In this document: positions 11,501-25,216 of the stretch, piece after piece | How positions within the stretch are numbered: position 1 is the stretch's first letter | How the letters are laid out: the number at the start of each line of letters is the position of its first letter | Source: Serilophus lunatus | Lineage: Eukaryota; Chordata; Aves; Passeriformes; Eurylaimidae | Direction of reading: 5' to 3' | Assembly (NCBI GenBank): GCA_013399895.1 | Contig: VXBA01005490.1 | Span: 329,541 to 393,540 of the forward strand | DNA: 64,000 nucleotides | Notes under the pieces: generated by a model | The model's input: the letters and a program-made list of their open reading frames with translations, nothing else | What the model was told of the DNA's origin: nothing | Databases searched by the model: none | Translations under genes and position numbers: made by a program

Positions 11501-13690
11501 TACCTTTCCAAACTCCAACCGTTTTCAGTTCAGGCGTTTTCTTAATATCCTTAGTGTATTAGAACAAAGCACATATTAGGGGCGCTGCTGCCCTGGTGCT
11601 CCTAGAGTAGAAGAAGAAGAATATAGGGTAGCTTAAGTGCACAGAGGAATTATCAGACTGCAGAGAAATAGTCTGAGATTGGCTGTTGCAACTGTCTGGT
11701 CTAGCATGATGGGTCTGCTTCAAAAAACAAATTCCCGTAGGGCAGAAAAACTGGGTAAACATGAGCCAGAAACCCCAGGCTCTTTATGTCATTGTTTTGT
11801 TTTGACACACAGTACATATGCATAAGTATTTGGCCCAGTTTTTCTATTTTTTCTCCATTTTTCTTGTTTCATAACCCAAAAAACACTCAGACTCACAAGT
11901 AGAAAAGATTTTCAGGTCTTATCCTGATCCTTTCCTGTTTCCCCTGTGACCTGCACAAGAACAGTTTGTGAAGAAAGATCTTAGGTTAGCATGCCAGTGT
12001 CTGGGTCCAAAAATACAGGCTTCCAGTGAAGACAAACCAGACAGACTGTTCTGGTTTCCAGTCAAATGAATAGGAGAATATGACTCTGAAGCTTCCCTGA
12101 GCACCTCTTGGAGTGGAGCCTCCAGAAACTGTTTTCCATCTCATTAAAGTCCCTAGCTGCTGAAAGTGCAGCTGACAAGCAGAAGGCCACAGACCCTGCT
12201 GAGACTACACTTAAAAAGGACCTGATCAATCTCTTTATGACCACCATGTGAAGACCAAGTTACGGTATCATGTACCAGCATAACGAAGCAGCAAAGGTGG
12301 CAGAAAAGTAAACAGTGACATTATGGACAGTCACCACAGTCATTATATATATTTGGTGCAGCAATGATAGCAGAGGGGTATCTCTGATGTGTTTTACAGC
12401 ATTTAAAAGTCCCACCAACTTTCCCTAATATCCAGGGAAACTTCTTTTCTGGTGGCTCATCTAGTCTAGTTCCTTACAGTCAGTGAGAATCTGGAGGCTC
12501 TGAATTACTGACATTATTTACTGCCCACTTAATGGCCTAGACGCTAAGGGAGATGTTTTCTGATGGAATAGGGATAGCATAAATAAAATGTGTTGATCTC
12601 AAAATCACACAAGGAATAAATACTATCAGTGTTGCAGTTACCTCATCAATGTAAGTCAGGAAAGGCAGATCACAGGAGACAGTTTTCTGCCATTCAGACT
12701 GCTTTCAAATATTTTGCCATGCTGCAGTGGCATGCTGCAGTATAGTGTGATGCAAACACTGCAGCTTGTTTCCAGCCTTTACATCTATAGATCTCAGGCA
12801 TACATCCGAGCTATACCCCAGTCTGTCTGACCTCAGATTGCTTGGACCTTGTCTGCTACACAACCTGTCCTTGGTTTACTCTCTGCTTCAGTCCCTATGA
12901 TCTCACTATATTCCTCACTTGGTTCCTATTATGGAGTTTCCCTGTCCAGCCTAGTGTCAAGCTATCCAGTCCCACTCTCAGAGTCTTACATGAGTGCCTA
13001 GACACTAACACAGAGTATGTGTGAGATATCAGGGCTCTCTCATCCATTGCCTGTGTGAGGAACTCGGATCCAAACTGCCTGGGTGGGCTCATCAGTGAAG
13101 CCTCGATTGGAATTAAGAACTTCTAGATAAAATGATTTTAGACAACTGGCATAGAGGAGACGAGTAACACCACTTGGGTTAAATGTTTAGGCTGGCAGTC
13201 ACAAGCTAGAGACTCTCTCAGTTGAATGGTGACTGAAGAGCACTGGGCATTAGAAATGCTGCCTACAGGAGAGGGAAAAAATTGTGGCGTTATTTTGAGC
13301 TAAGAGCTGATGATAGGGAGATTGATTTAACACTAATAAGGTTCAAACTAGACCACATTTCCTTGTTTGCTTGTGGTGAGATAGATAACACAGCTTAGTC
13401 TTACTAAAGTCAAATTATTTCACTCCTACTTTATTCACTTGTAGTGTAGGCCAGCTGTGCTGTCAATGGATGGTTGACGGTGTGTTTTGACAAGGCCATA
13501 TTGTATGTTTCTTACCACCTCATCTTTTAGGTGTACACAATTCGATGAAACAAATATGGTATGCTCTTTCCCTTTATAGAATTTCGTATTCCTCTTTTGC
13601 TCCCTTTTCATGTTGAATAGAATTGAACCAGCATCAGGTTCACAGTTCCATCAATGTGCACTTTTCTGTCTCTAGATCTGTAGCTAACTT

Positions 13691-13715
13691 ACAACAACAA
13701 CAACAACAACAACAA
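13691..13715 (+). repeat. (CAA)n microsatellite
   Basis: About seven uninterrupted ACA/CAA triplets followed by 'ataat'. Simple sequence repeat. Confidence 0.95.
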
Positions 13716-14890
13716 TAATTCTTTGGATTTCCAGATTAATAGCTGGTCTAGCCACTCCAAAAATGAAGTGACTTCTTTTTTTTATGGCCTTCTCAAATCC
13801 ACTTCAGGTACTGGGCCTTTAGCATAAAATCGATTTAAGGCCATTTAACAAAGCCTGACTGCTGTTTATTGTATATCAAAATTAACTGAACACTTCCCAT
13901 TAATAAGTACCTTGGCTTTGAGCTTTACAGAGATAAATATCACAGCAAAGCATCAAAATCTTGAGATGCTTAGTGTGATTCGCTAAGAATGAAAACCCCA
14001 TATATAACTAGTATACAACATGTTACCGCTATCTTTGAAATGCTCCAGTGAGCTTTCCAAACAAACCAAACAAAAAATAGATACCTGATAACTTGTTCAA
14101 AAGCATGGACAGCCCTTGCTCAGCTACAGTTAATGAAAAAATTCCTTTAATTCATGTGAACAAAGATTTTATGCTGTAGTTATTGAATATCTTTGTCAGT
14201 GTAGTTAAAAGGATTTTTAAATTGTTTTTCTGGTCTTTGAAAGCAACTTTTTTGCCAGTCAGCTTTTTACACCTCAAGTTCAGAGAAAGAGTTTTCTTAT
14301 TAAAGTGGTGGAAAATAAACAAATGCAAACACTGAAGTGTAAAGAAATGCAGCCAAAACCTGGTTTAACAAGTCAAAAGGTGACATGAAAGATCTTAATT
14401 TTATTGTTTTTCCCCTTAAATCTAGCTACTGATATTTACTGATAACTCAGTCCAAATAGGAGTTGCATTTGCACTTTAATTGACAAAACACCCAAACCTG
14501 GCCCATACCTTGGCTTGCTCTAACCACATGGCAATTGTGTGGAAGGAGATCCAGCCATCCAAAGCAGCTTCAGCTCCTACCACCCAGGCATCTCCCATCC
14601 AGATCTACTGGGAGACAGTACTGCTGGCCACTGATGTTTAGCAAGAGAGGATTCCTAGCTTTGAAAGCAGTACTTCCTTCCTCTCTCCTAGGGGAAAACC
14701 ATGCAAAGCTAAGCTGTTTGACTTTGCCTTAGGACAGAGTTGCAGTCTTCATATCTCCCAGCAGTGATTTCAGCTCAGAAGTGAGGTCAGGTTTTGTCAT
14801 CTCCTGAATGAACTTGAACCATGCCTGGAGTCTGATTTAGACAGTAAAGAAAAAAGGGAAAAAACCCCAAACCAATAAAAATGCAATTAT

Positions 14891-15009
14891 GGTGGAAGGA
14901 GGGAGAGAGGGGGGAGGGGAGAGCACATAAAAAGATAAGGAAAAAAAAAAAAAAGAGAAAAAAAGAACAATGGAAAGAAAAGGGAAAGGGAGAAATGGAA
15001 AAAAAAATT
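14891..15009 (+). repeat. long purine-rich tract
   Basis: Almost all bases are A or G over more than 100 positions: first G-rich (GGA/GAG runs), then a run of about 14 As, then AAG-rich. On the opposite strand it reads as a long polypyrimidine tract. Few interruptions ('cacat', 'caatgg'). Confidence 0.9.
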
Positions 15010-16011
15010 AGTCTTCCCAGACAGGACCTCGAAATATAAATGAAGGTCCTGTACATGCCCTCTTCCCCCTTGACTTGGTAAACTGAGGCTGTCAATGGGG
15101 AAAGAGGCTCAGACCCCCATCAAGCCTGTTTGTGGGTGTTTTGTTTTTTTCTGAGATGAGCTAACAGTGGAATTAATATTAACATTTTCTCTACTGAAGT
15201 CTACCCAGCACTTCTGTGAGATTCACTTTGTTTTCACTGCCTCAGTGAGCATTAAGTCTTCAAAAGCTATTAAATCAGCTTGTCATAAGAACATTTTGTT
15301 ACTGGAAGAAAAAAAGTTAAAATCTTACCTTTACCATAGTATATCTGTCCATAGATTCTTTCTGTCCTTAAAAAACTCATGCATTTCCTTGCATCTGACA
15401 AAGTATAGATCTCCGCTCATGGGCATGAACTAAGCTGAGACTTGGGCTTCACTGTTAGGCTGCTGCAAATTGGAAACTTTCTTCAGATATGTTGTTCCTC
15501 TGTGATGGCTGTAGTGACAATCATATTTTAAGAGACACTAGACTTGCACTGACATTGGTGAGTGGTGCAGATGTGTTGTAATTCTGTATTGTCCTAGGAC
15601 TGTATAGGCACGTTGTGTCCTCACCAAAAATTATTTTTGTGCAAACGTCTGACTGAGCTCACAACGCACGTGCATGACGAGATAACGTTGCAAGTGAGGT
15701 GAGTCGAGGGCACTCCAATGAGTGGCTCCAGCCTTGGTTCCACCAGGAGAGAAACCATTTCCCAGCACAGCAGTCACACATTGACACATCCTGTGAGATT
15801 CCAATTGTAAGTACAAGGCATATTCAACCCCTCTGGTACTCTAAATAAAAAATGTGCAGCTATTCTTTCCCCAGAGCAAATCAGTCATTTTGAGTTAACT
15901 TCACATTAGCCATTTAGTGTCAGTAAAAGAAAATACCGGTTCTTCTTCTGTTTCTCCCAAGACTGTGGGATAGAAGTAATTTATTAATGTCCGTTAGAAT
16001 GGGATTAGAAT

Positions 16012-17144
16012 GGGTTTACTTCTATGACAGTGCTACCCACTAGCTGGATGAGGGAAAGGTTGTAGATGTCTACCATTTCCCACAGTGTTCTTCTGGAGAA
16101 AGGCTGCTCACAGCTTGGACAGGTGCACTGTTCTCTGGGTAAAAAACTGGCTAGATGGCCAAGCCCAGAGAGTGGTGGTGAATGGAGATACATCCATCTG
16201 GTCATGGGTGGTTTTCCCAAGGGCTCAGTATTGGGGCCAGACCTGTTTATTACCTTTATCAGTGATCTAGACAAGGCAATTGAGTGTACCCTCAATTCAT
16301 AGATGACACCATATTTCATGAGAGTATTGACTTGCTGGAGGGTTAGAAGGTTCTGCATAGGGATCTGGAAGGGCTGGATCAATAGGCCAAGGTCGACTGT
16401 ATGAGCTTCTACTAGAAACAGGATGAGCTCCTGCCCTCGGATCACAACAACGCCATGCAGCACCTCAGGACTGGGACAGAGTCACTGGAAAGCTGTCCAA
16501 TGCAAAACAATCTGGAGGTGCTGGTCAGCAGCCAGCTGAACATGAGCCAGCAGTGTGCCTAGGTGGCCAAGGTCAATGGCATCTGGGCTTGTATTAGCAG
16601 TAGTGTGGCCAGCAGGACCAGGGCAGTGATTGTTCCCCTGCAGGTATGGTGAGACCACACCTTGAATCCTGTGTTGAGTTTTGAGCCCCTCACTAGAAGG
16701 AAGACATTGAGGTTCTGGAGCATGTCCAGCTGAAGAAGGGTAATGGATCTCGTGAAAGGTCTGGGAAGTAAGTCAAATTAGAAGCAGATGAGGGAGTTGG
16801 GAATGTTTAGCCTGGAGAAGAGGAGGCTCAGGGGATATCTTATCACTTTCTACAGGAAAGAAAGGTTGTAGCAAGATGGGAGTTGATCCCTTCTAAGTAA
16901 CAAGAAAAAATGACCTCAGGTTGGACCAGGGGATGTTTAGATTGGACATTAGGAAAAAATTCTTCATGGGAAAGGTTGTGAAGCATTGGAACAGGCTGCC
17001 CAGGAAAGTGGTAGAGTCACCATCCCTGGAGGTATTTAAAAGATGTGTGGATGTATAATGGTGGACTTGGCAGTTCTGGGTTAATGGTTGGACTCAACGA
17101 TCTTAGAGGTCTCTTCCAACCTAGATGGTCTTGTGATTCTATTA
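16012..17144 (+). mobile_element. CR1 LINE, 5'-truncated, about 1.1 kb
   Basis: A plus-strand CR1 beginning inside the reverse transcriptase and ending in the 3' UTR with the terminal 'gattctatt' motif. Visible landmarks are the 'LLEKGCSQLGQVHC' region, 'GSVLGPDLFITFISDL', a degenerate catalytic box reading Phe-Ile-Asp-Asp (16296-16307), the 'NMSQQCA' block near 16540 and the 3' UTR 'ggttggactcaacgatctta'. A frameshift lies directly before the catalytic box, and the preceding frame meets a TAG there, so the polymerase is dead. The 5' boundary is approximate. Confidence 0.95.
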
Positions 17145-20100
17145 GAAGTCTATTGCTGCTAACAGTTTTCTCTTTATAGTTAGTGCATCCACAGTGTTGG
17201 GGGTATATTCACAGTCTTTATGAGTATTTTTCTTCTGGGTAGATAACCAAGGGACACGTTATAGTCCACTAGCAGTTTTTCTCAGTAAGAAAAACTTAAC
17301 CGTGCACTGGCACTAGATTAATTTTGAATTAATTTTCAAAAAGTTTTTTTGTAATTTATATATTAATATTTGTGAAAATACATTCTTTTGGTCTACAAAT
17401 AATTATATCCTTTCTGTTTTACACAGAAACTGTCACAACCCTGACATTGAACTCATTTTTCTTAATGGGCTTGATCTACTGTCAGCAAAATCAATGAAGT
17501 GCATTTTTCATCAGTCTTAAAGGGATCTGGAAAGGGCCTACATTTCTAAATAAAGCCAAACTCTGGACTGATTCTTTATTCAGTTATTCTCATGCAAATT
17601 GGAAAATAGCTAACTGGCAACTTCTTTTTTTCTTTCCTTTTCTGCTGTGTATTGCAAAAGAAAAAAACTTCACTTTATTAGAGTGAAAAAGCTAGAAGCA
17701 CAAGATTATGAGGATGAAAATGCAATTCTCTTTTCAAGTGATGTTACACTTTATCAGTATGCCTCAAAAGGAGATCTGTAAATTACCCCGAGTTCAGCAC
17801 CTTGAATAATTTGCAGCAGTGTTAGGGTTGATATAACTTAAATGTGGCCGCTCACATACTAAAAGAGACCTTTCTATTGCTGACTATTGACTGAATATGA
17901 CAACATGTCTTATGTGGCACCTACATATGAGGCAAGTGAATGTAAAGCTATCACATCTGTTCCGTTCACCCCTTACCCTTGGAGACTTTCTTAATTTATT
18001 TGCTTTGGCAAAGTAAAGAGATTTTTTCAGTTTCTGGCATCAGTATGTATGTAAAGGTATTATAATACAGTCCCTGAATTTGGCATGCAGTTGGGTTATG
18101 ACAATAGCTTAAACAGCAGACAGTGTTAAAGGAAAGAATGACAATCTACTTACTTTTCAAATAGTGGCAGTTTTCTAAACAATTTTTCCCACATAAAAAT
18201 GGAAGAAAACCCTTTGTGGCTGAGAGCATTGTTGCCAATGACCTCACTCCAGCTACCTCAAAAAATGGGACAAGACAGTTCAGTATCTGATAAAATTTCC
18301 TTTCTCCTCCACCATTGGCTAAAATTGTTTCTCATATTTAGGAAATGTTTAGTCCTCATGCTTTAAATCTGGAAAGCTTAATAATAAATTTCCCCAGTTT
18401 ATAAACTTAATGAGAATAAGTCATTTGCAGTAGATAGATAAAGTGTAGTTTCAATACCTTTCCTTCATTCTCTGAGTTCCTCTTTGAAAGAGGTTGCCAT
18501 AAAAAAACTCTAAAGTCTCACAGGACACTTACCTATTCTGTTTTGTAAAACCTCTTCCATAAATGCAGATAGAGAGATTTATCTAGATCTGTCTTGCATG
18601 ATGTGCAATTTATACAATGAGGAATTGATAACAGCTGAAAGAAATTTCTATGTACAGGAAGGAGAATATGATAGAAATTACAGTTAAAATGCAAACCAGC
18701 ATGGCAGGCAAGCACTGATTAATCCTGTAATTCTTTCACTTGGCAAAGACCACAAGCAAATACTTCCATCCTTAAGGACATATCACTACCAACAGATTCT
18801 CCCTGTATTGTTCTGCATTTATCTGTTAAAGTGTTCTCAAAACACAATGCAATAGGGTCCCATTTTCAAGAAGGAATAAATGAAATAAAAATAAGCCACT
18901 AACCCTTCTGTCACTACTGTGTTCCCTGCTTCTGGGCTAACAGGCAACTCCTGTTCGTTTCCATGGGAGTTGTATTAGGAGCAACCAGAAAGAGTACACA
19001 CAGAGACTTGTTCTTCACTACCTTTCACAGCCTCACCAGTCATTTTGGAAGAACTGATACTGGTAAAGAAAGCTATGCCTGCTCACAATGCCACTCACCT
19101 AACTTCACCAATGATGCCTGACACTGCCTATGGCTGGTGTGCAGTCCCTGCCCTCTGCACAGGTTCAGTTCAGAACTTCCAGGCTCCAGAGGACCCAATT
19201 GTGGCAGTTGGAACACGAAGAGAGCCACATTTTAATAGTTTGGAAAATGGAACTGTGCAAGAGGCTCTGATGGAATGCTCGCTAGTGACTTATAGGGGTC
19301 AGAGCATGTTTGACAAGGCTTCTGGATTTTATTTTTTTTACTTGTGTTTCAAAGGATATAATAATTAAATAAGTGACAGAAACATCAGTATAAAATATCA
19401 GTTGTGGGATTATTTTTTTTACCCTTTGGGTATTAATCACTAGTTAGATAAACCCCAAGGAATACAGAATACATACCTTTCCCAGGAAAAGAATCAGAAA
19501 AAGCTTTCACAGAAGGACAGTTTGAAAAAAACTTTCCAAAATACCTCCTACAGGCTGAGAAAGACATTCTCAGGCAGTTGTCATGATGGTGATATGTCAT
19601 TGACCTCAAAAATCTGAGGAAGACATTCTCAGGCAGTTGTCATGATGGTGATATGTCATTGACCTCAAAAATCGGACTTTACCAGTTCATATTACAAATT
19701 TTCTGACTTCTGTCTTGAATGAAATTCAAGAGAAACTAGACCCCAATTAGAGATAAGTCCTACTCAGGCAGAAAGCATTATTGTTTGGGCTGTCATTCTG
19801 GCAAATGGATTTTCTCACATGGAACAGTTGTGTTTCATCAGCTGGTTTAATTCTTCCAGTGATAATTTACTTTTTAAGAGTGTTAAATTTTTTTTTTGTT
19901 TGAGTCACTAATTGTTTTCCATAATTTCTAATCTATTTCTTTTGCTCAGTTAAAAACTTTGCTTGCTGCTAGGATTGCGTTTGTCTGCACATATCTAATA
20001 GACAATACATACTATATTAACATATGCCCTATCTCTCTTACTTGGGGCATTACACTTTTCCTTTCCTCCTAATCAGACTGATCAACACTTGTTACCTCTT

Positions 20101-20269
20101 GTTTTTCACTGGAAAAAGGAAGGGATGAATTATGCAAGGCCCCATCAGTGACAGAAATTTTCTGTATGGAAATATTATCTATTCTTTTCTAAAATATGAG
20201 GTAACATTTTCAAAGCTGAACAGATTATTTGCCACACATTTTTTATTTTTTTCAAAGATCACATCATTA
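17145..20269. other. unassigned AT-rich sequence
   Basis: No gene recognised. An open frame of about 107 codons at 19045-19368 has no family resemblance that I can see. A 59-base tandem duplication sits at 19556-19673. Confidence 0.45.
19556..19673. repeat. 59-base tandem duplication
   Basis: Two head-to-tail copies, 19556-19614 and 19615-19673, differing at a single position (A versus G at the fifth base). The near-identity suggests a recent duplication or an assembly slip. No coding role is evident. Confidence 0.95.
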
Positions 20270-20413
20270 GATATGCTTTGCCAATGCCCCCCAAGGACAT
20301 GGTTTTCCCTCCTGGCTGCCAGAGCACTACTGACTCATGTTCAACCTGACATCACCCAGCACCCCCAGGTCCCTTTCTGTAGTGCTGCTTTCCAGTGCCT
20401 TGTTCCCAAGAAT
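20270..20413 (-). mobile_element. CR1 LINE fragment
   Basis: A minus-strand scrap of CR1 ORF2. The run 'cctggctgccagagcac', 'ctcatgttcaacctgac' and 'cacccccaggtccctttc' matches the same segment of the CR1 at 31.66-31.79 kb. Both ends are missing and the frame is broken. Confidence 0.85.
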
Positions 20414-22920
20414 ATCCTTGGTGCCAAGCACAATTTTTAAACTGAACTAAAATTCAGGGAAGTCCCTGAGGGGCTCCAGGGACATTTTGCCTTGAGTTGT
20501 TTATGAACAATTCCCAAAGGAACATTATGAAAAAAAAAAAAAGGATGCGAGAAAAATTTAAAGTATTTGCCAAATTCCCATAAGCACTGCTCTAAATTGT
20601 GTATATTCCTGATATGCATGCACATGTGTACTCTGCACTTCCCGAATTTTAGTATTGAACTCTTACATCATTGTTCTTAAAAAAGTAATTACTATTTATT
20701 TTCTGGTCCCCAAATAGGAAAGCACCAAAACCAAATCTCTCAACCAGGTTTTTTCCCTTACAAAAGAAACACTGGCTACATGAAGCCTCGTGAAAGGTTC
20801 CTGTGAAAGCTAAAACCAAACAAGGATTACTTGAAAATGCGATTGCTCAATATACCCAGAACTGCCAGCTGCAGTTTCCTCTTTAGGCTATTTACTTCAT
20901 AACTTTACCCAACCCTTTGAAAATTTCCTGGTCAACAAGACTTTTTGGAAGCTTTGTGGGGGGGAAAAAAAAGGGCATTGGTTTTAATTAATTTCCTGAA
21001 GACTGAATTACTTATTACTTTGTAAGAATTCAGACTAAACAATTGTATAAGTTACTAAAAGTAAACCAGTTTATTACTGTAAAGCAATAAAGGCAAGCAA
21101 GCAGACAAGGCAGCTTGTTGGAAACTCCCTCTTTAGACTACCACCTTGAAGGAATATTTAGATGTCTACTGCATATTCTTTATTTTTTTTTGGAAGAAGA
21201 GGTATTGCAATGCTTTTTCTTTATTTTTTTTATTTTTAAGTAAAGGCTCCACAGAAACTCATGTTTAGGTCATGGTTAATCCTTCTCTAATTGAATAATA
21301 TATTAACAATTTTGAACGTTTAAACTTGTAAAAGTGATTCTCAATGTAAAAGCATAAAGTAGATTTTTAGCATGTGTATGCTAATCACAGAGGGAAGATA
21401 TTTTGTGAGAATACATTTGCTCTGCATTTACTGCTGTTAGCGTATTACTGTTTTCAGTGGTGACCTTGGTGGGACTACTTATATGAACAGGTTCTGGCAC
21501 ACATGCCAATTTCAGGAATAGTGTACTGTGAGTCTGTGACAAACACAGCCCCATCTCACTCCTAGTCATAGTTAATGGTTCAGATTTCAAGGAGAGACAG
21601 AATTTAACAATGAAGTGTCCAGAGAATTGTTATGGATTAGATGAGAAAGTTGGGCTCCCATCTAAATAAGAATGCTGTTATATTTTGGTTTATGTAGATA
21701 CTTTGATGGCTAGTCTGTCTGCAATCTATTTTATGTGTTTTAAGGCACAGGATACAAATCATATCCGTAATTTCAGACCTGAGATTAATCTTGTGAGGTA
21801 TGGTGTCTATGCGGAACAAGACACAAGAGTTACCTTTAGTTTACAATACTTAAAGTACTTTTAGAAATTTTCACATTCTTTAAGGAAAACTGGAAACTAA
21901 CAGTTCTCCTTTCAAAATTTCAAAACTCTGAACTCAATCAACTGAAATTTGACCTTTTTAAAAAAAGTTTATCACATAAAATTTTCCATTAGAAATGCTT
22001 GTTCATTATGTTCTTTGAGCAGGGCCTTGCAGTCTTTGACTCATGGAAGAGGCCTCCACCACGGAGCATAGGCATGTGATAGAAAATGCACCATCCTGCC
22101 ATACTTAAAGTCTAATGAAGACTAAGTATCTTTTCTTATCTTTTCCTCTTTTAGTAGGCTTTTGGAGGAATTGCAGAAGAACCACTAACTCACTAGCAGA
22201 TTTCATGAAAAGCTGAGAGAGCAGATGATGCAGAACTTCCTTTTCCTCCAGAGGCTTACCTGTAAGAATGCTGATATGAAAGAGATTAATCCAGGGCTTG
22301 GCTCCCTGCTCAAAGACACATGTGAGCACATGCAGAAGTATTCACTTACATCCAAGTTTTCCTAATAGTTGTGTTTGTTTCTTTTTTTTTTCCTTTTTTG
22401 TTTCAGTACTTAAGTTTTCTACCTCCAATTTTAAGAGAAAACTTACAATGTTTCTAAGAGAAGAAAACAGTAATTAGAATCAACTGAAGGCAAGATCCTA
22501 CCAACAACTTTCAAATAAAATTGAAGGCAAATGTGTGCATTGCTATTAAAGTGCCTGTTCTGTTCTGTTCTGACTCACACTGAGTTTAACAGCTACAAAC
22601 TGTTAGATATGCTTAGAAGACCTTAAAGTAGATCACTTAAGAAAGGCAAGGCCTGTACTCTTTTTTTCTAAATTTTCATTTTAACAAATGTTTGACATTG
22701 TGGTTTCAGAATAGCAAGCAATTTCTTCTTTCACAACAGACATAGCTAATGTCTCTTCCTGACTTCTCATTTCTCTTTCGACAGCAAGGATGGCTAAAGA
22801 GTCATCAACCCAGAGTGTTGATTGAAAAACAATAAGTGCTGCTCCTTAAAACACACTTAGAAAAAGTTTTGTTTTTCCTGAAACTTTGAGTCATTTTTCT
22901 TGTTTCTTCTACTTTGACAG

Positions 22921-23032
22921 TGTATCTTCCTGTCTACCTGCCACAGGCATTTGATTATAGCTTTTCCAACCATCCAAAGTATAATGAAATTCCTGCCCTG
23001 AAAGCTGGGGATTATGAGAAGGAAGAAAACAA
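22921..23032 (+). other. candidate exon, unidentified
   Basis: What is seen: a long pyrimidine-rich run ending in 'ctactttgacag' at 22920 makes a good splice acceptor. It is followed by 112 bases open in one frame (encoding a stretch with 'YLPVYLPQAFDYSFSNHPKY'), then 'aacaag' directly before 'gtattg', an acceptable donor at 23033. The open frame runs past the donor to 23261. I do not recognise the peptide and found no partner exons. It may be a non-coding transcript exon or chance; nothing here assigns a function. Confidence 0.15.
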
Positions 23033-25060
23033 GGTATTGTTTTTCTGCTTGGAAGTGACTGCAGCCAAGAACAACACAGATTCTTCTGGTGCCATGTCTG
23101 TCACCAGCAGTCACGCCCCTTCCTACACCATGCTAACTGCCTGGTGTGTTTATTTGGAACAGGGATGTCCTCAAGAAATAAATGAATGGACAAACTCAGA
23201 GTGGCAGCATCAGCTGAAGGAGGTCAAGAAGAGCTCTCCAGTCGGACCAGACTGGACATGAGCAAGCAAGAGCAAGCAGATGTTACACAACCACAATTTA
23301 ACTAAAATCATTTTAGCAACACAGGAAAACCTTGGCATTCTAAGGCGTTTAATCAGTCAATATTTCTATAAAATAGACGTAATTTAATTTTAGATGTCAT
23401 TTCATTCTAGGGGTCAGTTTCAGGTTGCTATCACATACACCTCTTCCTTGGGAGGATTTATTCAAGTATGATCTCTGAATACACAAGAAGCGAAAGATGA
23501 CAAAAAGAAGAGTCCTGGTTTGAATAGTAAACAATAAATGAGGGAAACGACGGGACTTTCTTTTAACAGAGATGGACTGAATGACAAGCCTTGTTGTATA
23601 ACTTGGTAAGACACTCCCTGCAAAAGTTTTAATTAGTCAGGAAATTTGTTTGCTGTAGTTTTACAATTTTCCATTGCAGACTCAAAATCCTTTGAGGATT
23701 TGAATTACGAAAGCTGACAGAGTACAATAAAACACTGCAAATAAGAGTAAAATGCTCTTCAAATATAGAAGAAGAAATGCCAGTATGGAAGCCGAGTAGT
23801 CACAATCTTTCTCTCATGTAGAAAAAACCTGTTCCTGGTCAGAGAATTCCAGCTCAGGCCCAGTGTTAGAAATGCAGGGCTTCATACTGATACATGTCCT
23901 TCTCCTTTCTTCTTTTAGTTAAAAGGCATGACAAAGACTGAACAAGTTTGGTTTCCTTAGCTAGGAATTCCTACAATGTAGGTATGTCACAAATTTCCTC
24001 CTTTTTCTTTTAATTTATTTTTGGAATAGAATCTCCTTTTTGGGCATTGAGAAACAGGGCACTGGAGCTGAGATCTGACACCAAACTCCTTAGGGTCAGC
24101 AGGGAGTTTGTCTCCATAGGTGGACCTGGCTGCAACTGTCCCCAGAAGCATTCATTCATTCATAGGTTAGATTATCTTAAAACACAAAGTGACTTTCTAC
24201 CAGGCAAAGTTAAGAAATGAGGAACAGATTACAAATACAACTAGATTAAGAGAGCATAAAAGGCATCATCAAGATCACTTACAAATTTATGTTCAGATTA
24301 GATAAACTATCTGAAGATTGCCATATCCCTGTAGTTTCTCAGGGCAACTGCTTTGCAGGCACAATTCAGGCACATCCCAAAAAGGAGCGAATGCGTTTTC
24401 TAGTCACTTAAACATCTTCATCCAAGAAGGAGGGGGACAAAAAAAGATGACTGCCACTTCTGTTTCTGTTAGTGCTTTGATTTTAAGTGTTGATAGCATT
24501 TTACATTTTATATGTGACCATATTCTATCACCAAGAGGTCAGTACATAATTGGGATGATGTGTTACAGCTTCTCTAGATATAAACAGTGACTCAATATTG
24601 CTTCAAAATCAGTTATTCTGGCAAAATTAGCAGAGTTTCAGACAGGATTTAAGGACACTATAATCAGGTCCATAGCTGTGGGTAGAAAAAGGAAGTCTTA
24701 TGATATTTTTAACCTACTATGCTAACTTCAAGTTGTTGTGAGTGCAATACTCTTGCTGTAGTTTTGTTTGACTTGGAGCAAAGCAGATTAAAAGTTGTCT
24801 TCCTGGATATTTGTCAATGCAAATAATATCCTCAAACAGAGGATTATGTAGTATTACTTTCCAGGATATTTTTTTCTAGGCAACTCTAAGGAGGTTCAGA
24901 GCTTACATTTAATTTGAAGAAGTGGGCTTATTTCAAATTAGTCAAAGGCCATCGAATTGATCGGGGCTAGTAACCTGTGAAAACAGTCTTGTTTTTTCAT
25001 TATCTCTCCAGCATTTATGCCACATTTCTCTGCCACAATTTCTGTCTGTCTTTCCCAAGA

Positions 25061-25130
25061 ATAATATAAAAGAAAATATAAAAAAGAATAATATAAAAAA
25101 GAATAAGATGAAAAATATAAAAAACAGATT
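25061..25130 (+). repeat. A-rich low-complexity sequence
   Basis: Repeated variations of 'aagaataatataaaaaa'. Low complexity; encodes only Phe/Leu/Tyr-rich artefactual frames on the minus strand. Confidence 0.85.
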
Positions 25131-25216
25131 TGAAACACAAATTATGCCCATCCATAATTTCAAAGGGTATTTACGGTCATATAAAGTTGGCACCATCTAA
25201 TATAAAGATATACCCC

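Larger units (their letters stand above)
10731..16011. other. unassigned sequence with small repeats
   Basis: About 5.3 kb without a recognisable gene. Inside are a probable ancient repeat at 11383-11500, a CAA microsatellite at 13691-13715 and a purine tract at 14891-15009, listed separately. Open frames are short and unremarkable. Confidence 0.5.
20414..25216. other. unassigned AT-rich sequence
   Basis: Mostly AT-rich non-coding sequence. It contains one candidate exon (22921-23032) and an A-rich low-complexity stretch (25061-25130), described separately. No other feature is supported. Confidence 0.45.

Noticed and set aside
19045..19368. 107-codon plus-strand open frame
   Set aside because: No recognisable motif, and no convincing splice sites; length is not exceptional for the local composition.
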